Assembly: GCA_014529385.2 (NCBI GenBank)
Contig: CM043967.1
Coordinates: 135,543,182 to 135,607,181 of the forward strand
From: Adiantum capillus-veneris
Taxonomy: Eukaryota > Streptophyta > Polypodiopsida > Polypodiales > Pteridaceae
DNA: 64,000 bases
Reading direction: 5' to 3'
Of the stretch, positions 55,640 through 64,000 are shown piece after piece; position 1 is the stretch's first letter; every line of letters starts with the position of its first letter. The notes under the pieces are model-generated. The model was given only the letters and a program-made list of their open reading frames with translations. It was not told the DNA's origin and did not search any database. Both the position numbers and the translations under genes were made by a program.

Positions 55640-56369
55640 CAAGATGATGTTTAGAGTTTGTCAGAATTGAATCGGTTTATTTTCAATCAGAAGGCTATGA
55701 TCCTCACCCTCGAGATGCAAAAGGCTGAGGGGGAACGCATTGATAGCTTGGAGTGTGAAGTCAGTTAGCTGCAGAGCCGGGTGGATGAAGTATTGAAGGA
55801 GAAGAAATTATTACAGGAGGAGTTAGCTCGGGTTAGTGCGGATATGTGTAATTGGATTTCTGAGATGGCACGAATTGCACATGAGTTTCAGACATGGGCA
55901 AATGGGCTTAACGAGGCCACTGAGAATGCAGATAATAATTTCTTGATGAATAGGTTAACTCCATTGGTGGATCTGGAGAGGACCACTTTGGATGGCCAGA
56001 GTGTCACACGTGTGTTGATCTCTGATGTAGATGTGGATGTTTTGAAGAAAGAGGTGTTTGATTACACCAAGGAATTGTGGCACCAACCAGCAGGGCTTTT
56101 TCAAGAACAAGTACAAGTCATGGTTTGAAGCTGCTAGAGAGCATAAGGTCCACGAAGAGAATGTTGTGTTGCGTGAGCGGAATGCTGAATTGGAAATGCC
56201 ATTGGAATCAATCCGCAAGCAGATGATGGAGCAGCAGACTAGTATTCAAATGGGAGCACAAGATGCAAATATGCACGAACTACATGAAAGTAGCATGGAG
56301 ACAGTTTTGCAAAAGGTTCACTTGATGAGAAGAGGCCGAAACGATGAGAGGAGGCTGAAACGATGCTGA
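55640..56369 (+). pseudogene. coiled-coil part of the first extra ORF
   Basis: Two frames broken by stops carry heptad-like Leu/Glu/Lys sequence: VDEVLKEKKLLQEELARV at about 55781 and, after a shift near 56090, VVLRERNAELEMPLESIRKQ. It probably forms the C-terminal coiled coil of the frame at 54418-55332. Confidence 0.5.
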
Positions 56370-56385
56370 TCGACATGATTACACC

Positions 56386-57364
56386 TCTTCATTGAGAACT
56401 TCTTTTCCAGTGTTTAAGGGTGGGAAGAAAGATGACCCGGATGTTCATATCCAAGCCTTTGAAGAGTATGCTGAGTTGAAAAACATTGATGAAGATGACT
56501 GGGGGGAATACTTTCCTCAGACATTAAAGGAGGCAGCAAGGAAATGGTACTACCATTACCGAGCTTGCCAACTCAAATCATATAACAAACTACTCAAAGC
56601 TTTCTGATTGGAATATTCAGATAACAGAGGAGATGAGGATATCCTCTGTGAATTGGATAAGATAAAGCAAAGGAAATTATTAGTCAAAAGTTATGTTGAG
56701 AAAATCAAGGAACCGACTAGGCAGCTACTACAGGAACCACCATCAAAAAAATGGTTGCGGGCATGGTTTCCACACTAAGAAGCTTAGGGAATAGGAGGTG
56801 CCTGCACCAACAAAGAAATTTAATGATCTAGTGCAGCGAGCCCTGAAGCGGGAATAGCAGGCTAAAAAGGAAAGAAGTCATAAGAAGAGGAGGTCCAGTG
56901 GCAGTGGTACTTCTACTGAGAATTCTGATTCGAGTAAGACCTCTAGTAGTTCTCAAAGCAGCTCAGATGAGAAGAGCAAAGACAAGGCTAAGAAGGGATA
57001 TTGGTCTAGAAATATTGATGAGATGGATCGACAGATTGTTGAAATTAGCCAGACTAGACAACCAGTAAGAAGAGTGGAAAACTGGTCTTCAAAGTGTAAA
57101 TCCAAAGATCATGTTTCCTATGAATGTCCACAATGTACTTACTGCAAAGCTTATGACCATCTATGGAACAACTATGGCATTCACATTCATCATTTTAAGA
57201 AGGAGAAAAATCTATCTGTGGTGGCATTTACCAATGCTGAACTAGTAAAAGTGGAGACTACTAGTGTACTCCAAGAAGAGAAATTAGGTATCAACGGTGT
57301 TGGTACGGGGCGTGGCAGATACCAAGGGGGTACTGGCCGGGGCCAGGGTCATGGTAATTTCTAG
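56386..57364 (+). pseudogene. second, unrelated gag in G2
   Basis: The frame from about 56392 reads TSFPVFKGGKKDDPDVHIQA, WGEYFPQTLKEAARKWYYHY and SYNKLLKAF, a gypsy capsid domain distinct from that at 47.6-50.2 kb. A TGA at 56605-56607 and other breaks follow. From 57023 a frame has two knuckle-like blocks (CKSKDHVSYEC and CTYCKAYDHLW) and a Gly/Arg-rich tail. Its presence after a complete gag-pol shows that a second element contributed to G2. Confidence 0.75.
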
Positions 57365-57481
57365 ATTCGAAGTTTGAATTTCTATACTTGTGGTTCATTG
57401 AAGTTCACCATCATTAGAGGATCATTTTACAGATTGGGAGTCGATGGGGTTCTTCACAGATGTGTGCCTATGGAGGGATGA

Positions 57482-58640
57482 ATGCAAGTTATTTTGGAGG
57501 CATATAATGGGGATTCTGGGGGACCTTTTTCTACTGATATCACTTCCAAAAAGATTTTACAGGCTAGGTTGTGGTGGCAGACTTTAATATCTGATGTCAA
57601 AAGCTTTTGTAAAACTTGTGATATATGCCAAAGAATGGGTAGACCCACGGCAATAGATATGACTCCTCTCACACCGGTACTTCAGCCACTGGGTGTTTTT
57701 ATGAAATGGGATCTAGATTTTATGGGTCCCTTCAAGAAAATTACTCCAAGGAAGAATAGGTACATATTGATGGCCACTTGTTATGTGACCAAATGGGTAG
57801 AAGCTAAGGCTCTTCCCATCAACACGGCAAAATTCGCTGCTATGTTTCTATTTGAAAATATTGTTTGTTGATATGGATGTCCTGTGGAGATTGTGTCAGA
57901 TCAAGGTACACATTTCATCAATGACACTATGGATATTTTCATGCATATGATTTTAGTCAAGCATCAAAAATCCACACCATATTATCCTAGATGCAATGGG
58001 CAAGTCGAAAGCAGCAACAAGACTGTCAAGACTATTCTCACTAAGATTGTGCAGAAAGAGCCACACCAGTGGGACTTGAAACTTCAAACAACGCTCTGAG
58101 AATATGGAATAGCTTATAAGGTCACCACATGATTGACACTATTTAGAATGGTGTATGGCACCGAAGCTGTTGTGCCTATGGAACTTGTCATACCCAGTCT
58201 CAGGATGGCAGTCGAGTATGGGTTAGATTTTAATCACAATTTGAAACAGAGACTGGAGGAGTTAACACAGTTGGATGAGTTAAGGAAGAGGGCTATGTTG
58301 GAACAAGAAATTGTTCAGCAAAAGAAGGAAACATTGGCATGACAGACAAATCAAAGTCAGGGAGTTTCAGAAAGGAGATTTGGTTTTGTTATATCAATCA
58401 AAGCTAGGCCCTAAGAAACCAAACTTAAAGATAGCTTGGGCAGGTCCATACAAAGTTGATTGGGTGTTCTCCAATGGCACAATCAAATTGAAATATTTAT
58501 GTGGATTACTGTTTCCAGGGGTATATAATGGGGCTAAAATCAAGCTCTATTATTTAGAAGACAGAGAAACTTCTAAAAATAAGGGTATTCAAAAGACAGA
58601 GAGACTGAGGACCAGGAAATTCCATAATCAGCTATTTTAA
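57482..58640 (+). pseudogene. second integrase in G2
   Basis: Only about 120 bp after the second gag, an integrase begins (CDICQRMGRPT zinc-binding end, DLDFMGPFKK first Asp, EIVSDQGTHFIND second Asp, GQVESSNKTV Glu). Stops lie at 57869-57871, 58097-58099 and near 58130, and a frameshift near 58310 leads to the C-terminal FQKGDLVLLYQSKLGPK. Protease, RT and RNase H of this unit are missing, so a deletion joined gag to integrase. Confidence 0.85.
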
Positions 58641-58788
58641 GCCTTTTTTATGTACATCTAGTTCCAAATCAAGCTCTATTATTCAGAAGGCAAAGAGACT
58701 GAGGACCAGGAAATTCTATAATCAACTATTTTAAGCCTTTTTTATCTACATCTAGTTCCAGAGACAGTCAAAAGGTCAGAAAAGTCTT
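58601..58788 (+). repeat. 94-bp tandem duplication after the second integrase
   Basis: The GAGACTGAGGACCAGG block at 58601 recurs at 58695. The duplication includes the end of the integrase frame. The rest up to 58958 has no recognised gene. Confidence 0.75.
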
Positions 58789-59340
58789 GGTACAATAACA
58801 CCATAGCAGTATCAAAATCAGTAAAGTGTCAAAATCAATATCAGATTTTATGGGGAAAAGGGTCAGTTGGACTATTAATGGTAATCATTTCAGCGAAGAT
58901 GGAGAGGAATAGCCAATGCATGTGCACCATGTCATTTGCGGTGCACAGGACTCTATGAATGGTAAGTAGTGGAGCTTTTATGGAACGTATGTGTATAACA
59001 GTAAGGCGCATAAGTATTTCTCCTCATAAATCTCTTACGCGACACCTGCCTACTATTATCCATTCACCATCACCAAGCTCTGAAGTTTCATCACTACAAC
59101 CACAAACTTCTTCGTTTGAGGAAACTGCTGATTACTGTCTATCTTTACCAACTACACCAGGATATGGATTTGAAGCTTCAAGTAAGTCCTCTTCTTCTCC
59201 CTCTATTGAGTCATCGTCTTCACGGTGTATGGGTAGGAAGGAAATGTCGAAAAGGATCTAGGAGACTATATATGAAACCCAAGGACTTATTGCTTTTGCA
59301 AAAGCTTCTCTTCCACTTATTCCTCACAGTAAAATATAGC

Positions 59341-59912
59341 GGTATGTGTTTACTAAGCAAGCCGAGACGTTACTCCGACTGTGGGATTTGCATGTGGTTG
59401 TGCAAGCTACAAGAAATAAGTTTGACACGGCTATCATTAGACAGGTTCTTGATTCCTTCAATGTGGAGGATGGAAGTGCTATGATCTATGGTAGAAAAGT
59501 GTCGGTGACACCTAGAAATATTACTTTTGCATTCAAGATGCCAAATGAGCCAAAGCCATCTGTAGCAACATCAGAACAAATCAATGTAGCTCTGAAAGAA
59601 GATGATGATGCCAAGAAGAAACACAAAGCCAGTGTGCAAGGGGTTCCAATAGCAAGTCTGGACATTTCTGCTGCTTACCACTTTGTAGCTAAAGCTTTGA
59701 GTCTCAAAAACAACCCAACTTATGTGTCAAAAAAATTGTTTGCTATGTTACTAGAAAAAAGATTGGACGCCACAGTTCCAATCAATCTATGTCAGATTCT
59801 GTCACATAATGTACTTCAGCAGACTGCTAAGTTGAAGTCCCAAAATGTTTTCAAAGCTTGGTATGTTTGGCAGTTTCTTTACTGGGCAACTTCTCTGGAC
59901 TCTTATGACTAG
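59341..59912 (+). CDS. second extra reading frame after integrase, 188 aa
   Basis: An intact frame with a helical composition, e.g. LLRLWDLHVVVQATRNKF and AAYHFVAKALSLKNN, and the segment DATVPINLCQILSHNVLQQT. It lies in the same position relative to its integrase as the frame at 54418-55332. It may be the counterpart domain of the second unit, but I cannot align them convincingly. Function unknown. Confidence 0.45.
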
Positions 59913-60503
59913 GTAAGGATGGCTTGGAGCCAGAAGCCCTTTTAGGTAACTAAAAATGTTGATTTATCATCAGATGAAGAAGCCCCATGTAACCAGTTAG
60001 CTATCATTGGGCAAAAGAGGAAAGCCACGCAAGAGGAGACTGGCAATTCGAAAAGACCAAAAACTACATTGGCCAAAAGCAGTGCTTCCCTTAGGCAGCT
60101 CGAAAGTCAAGTCAAAATAGTGTATGTTGAAAAGACTCCAGCAGACCAGACTTCAGCTGGCGAGTCAAAACAACCTCTTGTCCAGACCACTGGTGGAATC
60201 AGCGGGCAGCAGGGAAAATTTTGGCAACCACCAGTGCAGTAAAAGACCAGTCAGATAGGACCAGTGATGAGCATTCAGTGGGTCAGACTGATAAAGGAAA
60301 AGGACCAGCACATTCAAGTCCACAGGTTTCCATCCCTTACAGTGAATCGACTTTGCATTTACCCAAGAAGGACCGGTTACAAAAGCTTTAGACTCATCCT
60401 CTCAAAAGACATCTACCTTTGCACAAATTTGATTATGCTACACTACCATATATGGCTCCTGTCACAGTTTACGAGCGAGTTGCCTATGACCCAGCCACAG
60501 TGA

Positions 60504-61010
60504 ATGATGGTTTTTACGTACTTATTTAGTCATCCTGGAATTGTGAATGCTATAGGACAAATGTTGGATGCCTTAGTGTCAAATGATGAATTCACGAAGT
60601 TAAAAGCTAAATTGAAGGAGACTGAGCAGCAAGTTGAAAAGTTGGAGCAAGAGAGAGGATCCCAATCCCTGCGGCACAGTGTCCTTGAGAATCAATCATG
60701 TAGGACCATTGAGCACTTAGAAGATAAGTTATCCAAGATGGATTATGAGATACGGGCGCTTAGAGAAGAAAAGGTAGAGACTGAAAGAGCTCCTAACAGA
60801 TTCGAAACCATGTTGCAAATGAAGAGAGTTGATTTCAACTCATTATTGACTAGCCACACTTCCTTGAAAGCCACTTTAACTGAAAGATATATCTATAATA
60901 ATTTGGCTGAGATATTGAATCCAGAGGGGAATGCTGTTTTCAATATAGACAATCTAAGAGTCCTTATGGAAACGATGCAGAGTGATTTGCAGGATAAATT
61001 TTTTGAATAG
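60504..61010 (+). CDS. coiled-coil frame of the second extra ORF
   Basis: 168 codons with strong heptad character (KLKAKLKETEQQVEKLEQER, HLEDKLSKMDYEIRALREEK). It probably continues the frame at 59341-59912 through broken sequence. Fits a structural, oligomerising role; no family recognised. Confidence 0.45.
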   Translation: MMVFTYLFSHPGIVNAIGQMLDALVSNDEFTKLKAKLKETEQQVEKLEQERGSQSLRHSVLENQSCRTIEHLEDKLSKMDYEIRALREEKVETERAPNRFETMLQMKRVDFNSLLTSHTSLKATLTERYIYNNLAEILNPEGNAVFNIDNLRVLMETMQSDLQDKFFE

Positions 61011-61019
61011 AACAGTGCT

Positions 61020-62579
61020 TTGGCAAATCAATCTATCCTGGGTTATATTGAACAACAGAACAACCTCGATGAGGATGATGATAAGGCAACAGAAGAGGAA
61101 GAGAAGGAGGATGACCCAAAAGAAAGGCACGATGATGTTGATTCTCCTCCATCTCCACCTTTAGGATCTGGTGTTGGTGGAGCAAGGGCTACAGGAGGAA
61201 ATAATCCTAGTACAGATCAACCAACCAGGATGAAGGTCAGGGGTCGGGTGATCAGCAGGCTGGAGATCAACAACCCAACAACACTGGGAATTCACCAGTG
61301 CACCAGTCATTCACAACACATTACGGATGAGAAAGGGAAAGACAAAGCTATGACTGAGGTTCTAAAAGGAGATGAGCAACATTCATTACAGCTCATCACA
61401 CTGAACAGGAGACTAAGACATCAGCAAGCGCCTTTAACCAGGATGTATCTGGAGGATGATGTTCTTCTGTGTGATCTTGAATGGTTTCAGTGACTATATG
61501 TCGGCGCCAGAGAAATGGTCCAACATTGGAAATCAGATGCTTTTCATGACTAAGAGGTGTGCCAACTACTTGAGCATGCTAGTAGAATTCAATTGCTAGA
61601 AAGAGTACCTGGATGGGTATTAAACTTTGATGATAAACTAGCTAATCCACAGTGGAAGTGACAATCTACTGCAGACTATCATACACTAGCCATTAAATTA
61701 GAGCTCCTGTTGGGAAACATGCCAACTTATAAATGTATGAAGGACGTCAAAGGTTGATTAAAAAGAAATTTTACCACAAATGCAAATTTTCAGGAGAGTT
61801 CTGGATCAAGCTATTCTTGAAGATCAGGCTACCACCAGTAAAGGGCCTTCAACTCAAATGACAGTAGGAGAGCAAGCAAATACTCTTCGAAGACTGTTTC
61901 AGCTGGTTAGAGTAACTCGAAAGATGATGCAGCAGGAGAATCAGGGTGTCCTCAATTTTCTGAAATTTGTACCCAATTCTCAAATCTCCTGTATGCTTTA
62001 CCAGCCAAAGAAGCTTAGTTGCCTAGGTTTTTCCCAGCACTATATCCTCAACATCCAGAGCCAGTAGATCGGCTCACATACTAAAATATTACTGATGATC
62101 TTTGGGATTGGTATGAGCGATCCACTGTCAAATGGAAAACCTGGCAAACACTGCTCAATGATGCTCTTCAATTAAATGATCCTGGGGAACTAAAGCAGGA
62201 GATACAGAGAATTAAGTTGTGTATGGGACAATGGAAAATCTAGCTTAGAGGTCTCACCAAGATCACAAACCAGCTCCTGCAACTTACTGTGGAGTCCTCT
62301 AAAATCCTTGAAAAGGATGTTACGGCTAAACCGGGCCTGGGACCACAGTACAGAGAGATGGATGAGATTCTCTTTGAAGCTAGGATTAAAACAAATCAGC
62401 CTCTTCCAGAAGGATGGATCCATACAGTTTTGCATTGTCACAAATTGTCCAGAACTCATCTAACAAAAGGCAAACACACGCTCTATGATCCCGACACCAA
62501 AACCAATCATCCTCTCATGCCTTATGAAGTAGAAATGACTACAGAAAGGTGGGATCAACTTGAGCAGGAGGCCATTTAA
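61020..62579 (+). pseudogene. acidic and C-terminal remnants of the second extra ORF
   Basis: 61020-61493 is in frame with the preceding coiled coil (one TAG apart) and is Asp/Glu-rich, then Pro/Gly-rich. Further open pieces at 61780-62067 and 62289-62579 (YDPDTKTNHPLMPYEVEM) are separated by stops. No known domain. Confidence 0.35.
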
Positions 62580-62686
62580 AGACTTATCCAAAAGGACAAT
62601 GCTCGCACTGGGACTTTTGAAACACCAACACGATCGAAGGGCGAGAGGAAGCGGGTTCAGTGGAAGGATATTGGGTAGTTTCATCT

Positions 62687-62786
62687 CAGAATCCGATGGT
62701 GGATTTTTTTCTACTGTTTTCAGAATCAGATGGTGGATTTTTTCAGCCAATTTCAGAATCAGACGGTGGATTTTTCCAGTAAGGTA
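62687..62786 (+). repeat. three tandem 33-bp repeats upstream of the 3' LTR
   Basis: CAGAATC-GA-GGTGGATTTTT recurs three times at about 33-34-bp spacing (62687, 62721, 62754). A related GGTGGATTTTT lies near 63000. They lie in the 3' untranslated region of G2. Confidence 0.8.
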
Positions 62787-63041
62787 TTGGAGTTTCTTTG
62801 TCTGGACACCCGTGGAATTACAACTATAGGGGTGTCAAGCACTCAACAAGCATGAAGTATGGTATAAAGCTAGCAGTACAAGGAGAGTTAGCAACTTCAG
62901 AAGAGTACTATCATGAGGAACATAGGCCAACTCGTGAGGAACATCGGCCAACCCAGCAAGCAGGCAAAGAGATTCCTCAACACTTCAGAAGGATCAGTTG
63001 GTGGATTTTTTTCCAAAAATTTTGGAGTCTTACCAAAATTT

Positions 63042-63058
63042 AAGAAAGGAGGGACGGA
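63042..63058 (+). other. polypurine tract of G2
   Basis: AAGAAAGGAGGGACGGA directly precedes the TG of the 3' LTR remnant. Confidence 0.75.
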
Positions 63059-63205
63059 TGTAGACGGTAGAGATAGTCTCAATAGGCGGGAATTGTCTCC
63101 TAGAAGTTGAATAGTGGACCAGCCAATAATTACCATGGCGGTTACCATAGTAACCTCAAGAGTCTATAAATAAAACCCATTACATTGTAATCGGGTTGAT
63201 TGTAC
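63059..63205 (+). repeat. 3' LTR of G2, first 147 bp
   Basis: Matches the start of the 5' LTR at 46037, including the TATA box at 63165-63172. The match stops at 63205, where Copia-4 is inserted. Confidence 0.85.
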
Positions 63206-63898
63206 TGTTAGGAAATAAGACGTAGCTAAATGAGTAGATCACTTAATGGAGAGAGACAGATTTACATACACGAGATTATAGAGTAGAGAGAGAGAGAGAG
63301 AGAGTACACACGATATACGTGGTTCACCCAATGTGGGTTACGTCCACGGGAAAGCATCCACTCAATGGTTTTAGTACTTCAAAACAAGAAGTAGTTTACA
63401 AAGGGATTATACCCTTAATGGAGCTCCCGCCTTGCTTCACTCTCACCACCTGACACTCACCTTCTTGAATCAACTTCACACACTGAAATGTGTGTAGAAA
63501 TGGCCTCCTTTTATAGGCCAAAAGGGCTGCCCTCTCTCATGAGAGGCAGCCATGTGTAGCCGCCCTTGTGTAGATAAGTCCAAATCGGACCCTCCAATCC
63601 GCCCATGTGTGGCCGCCCTTGAGAAGACAAGTCCGCCATTGAATTCGGCCACCGGCCAACCGACGGTTGTTTTTTGACCACTTTTCGGCCGCCGTCCGGC
63701 CATAATATTCCGGCGAGGGGAAAAAAAAGTCTTGGGGGCTTCCGCCCCCGAGGCCCCTGATTTTTTACTGTGAAAAATTTGGTTTCCGGTGAGTGATTTT
63801 CCTTCATGCACAATGGCTTCTCCTCATAATGGGGGCCTTACAAATGTGCGCTTTTACCACAGAAAATTACAAGGGTAAATGAGGCTCCATACTTAACA
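63206..63898 (-). repeat. 3' LTR of Copia-4 (693 bp)
   Basis: On the minus strand it starts TGTTAAGTATGG and ends CCTAACA. It contains a TATAAAAGG box (minus, near 63517-63508), a GA microsatellite at 63285-63304 and, near its 3' end, the TGGGTGAACCACGTATA block I recall as common near the end of plant copia LTRs. Confidence 0.8.
63508..63517 (-). promoter_or_regulatory. TATA box of the Copia-4 LTR
   Basis: The minus strand reads CCTATAAAAGG, a strong plant TATA match in the expected part of the LTR. Confidence 0.6.
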
Positions 63899-64000
63899 AT
63901 CTCCCACTTGGAGACTGATCTCCAAACCAAACCTGTGATTGCTTTCCATTATGGCTTCTTATCCTTGAATGCTGATTGAAGATGAGCAAAAGCTCAACTT

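Larger units (their letters stand above)
46037..63205 (+). mobile_element. G2: 17-kb Athila/Tat-like gypsy composite
   Basis: LTR sequence starting TGTAGAC opens at 46037 and again at 63059 after a polypurine tract, in the same orientation. Between them lie two distinct gag regions (47586-50181 and 56386-57364), one set of protease, RT and RNase H, two integrases (52840-54078 and 57482-58640), and extra frames after each integrase. This fits one element nested in or recombined with a relative. Stops and frameshifts occur throughout. The 3' LTR is cut by Copia-4 at 63206. Confidence 0.8.
63206..64000 (-). mobile_element. Copia-4: 3' end of a minus-strand copia element
   Basis: The LTR 63206-63898 is followed on the right by the minus-strand polypurine tract CCAAGTGGGAGAT (63899-63911) and about 90 bp of internal sequence before the window ends. 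It is inserted into the 3' LTR of G2; TGTAC at 63201-63205 is the expected target duplication. Confidence 0.8.

Overview
The window looks like nuclear DNA of a land plant with a large, repeat-filled genome. It holds Ty1/copia and Ty3/gypsy LTR retrotransposons with TGGTATCAGAGC-type primer sites, TATA-box LTRs, long GA/CT microsatellites and no recognisable host gene, tRNA or rRNA. One gypsy element is of a type I associate with fungi, and only occasionally early-diverging land plants. That makes a seedless plant or gymnosperm possible, but the sequence does not settle the species.

Layout. 1-2272: 3' end of a decayed copia element (Copia-1) with its 3' LTR. 3313-4633: a 1.3-kb DNA transposon with 14-bp inverted ends inside TTAA target duplications. 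5316-5433: a strong foldback. 5533-15620: a full-length gypsy element (G1) with 2-kb LTRs that each contain two overlapping, related small ORFs. 16208-18500 (minus): a gag fragment preceded by two decayed copies of the same small-ORF family and a TATA box. 19348-24905: a nearly intact copia element (Copia-2, target duplication TTAGG). About 25700-26060: a minus-strand LTR with its polypurine tract. 27125-32284 (minus): a complete but decayed copia element (Copia-3, target duplication GGTAT). 32340-34870 (minus): a fragment related to G1. 34871-37919 (minus): a copia-type LTR element carrying only gag. 40151-40882: CT microsatellites. 40935-41542 and 44490-46036: one 75-bp satellite array split by a 2.9-kb insertion; each monomer carries a version of a 28-bp palindrome with paired G-box cores. 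46037-63205: a 17-kb Athila/Tat-like composite (G2) with two different gags, two integrases and extra 3' reading frames. 63206-64000 (minus): the 3' LTR of a further copia element (Copia-4) that cuts the 3' LTR of G2 and runs off the window.

The genes are retrotransposon modules: gag makes the particle; protease, reverse transcriptase, RNase H and integrase copy and insert the element. Most are interrupted by stops or frameshifts, so the region is a graveyard of nested insertions. The least expected item is the small-ORF family in the gypsy LTRs. Its copies share a motif with synonymous codon changes in three sequence contexts, which suggests a real, apparently unnamed small protein.
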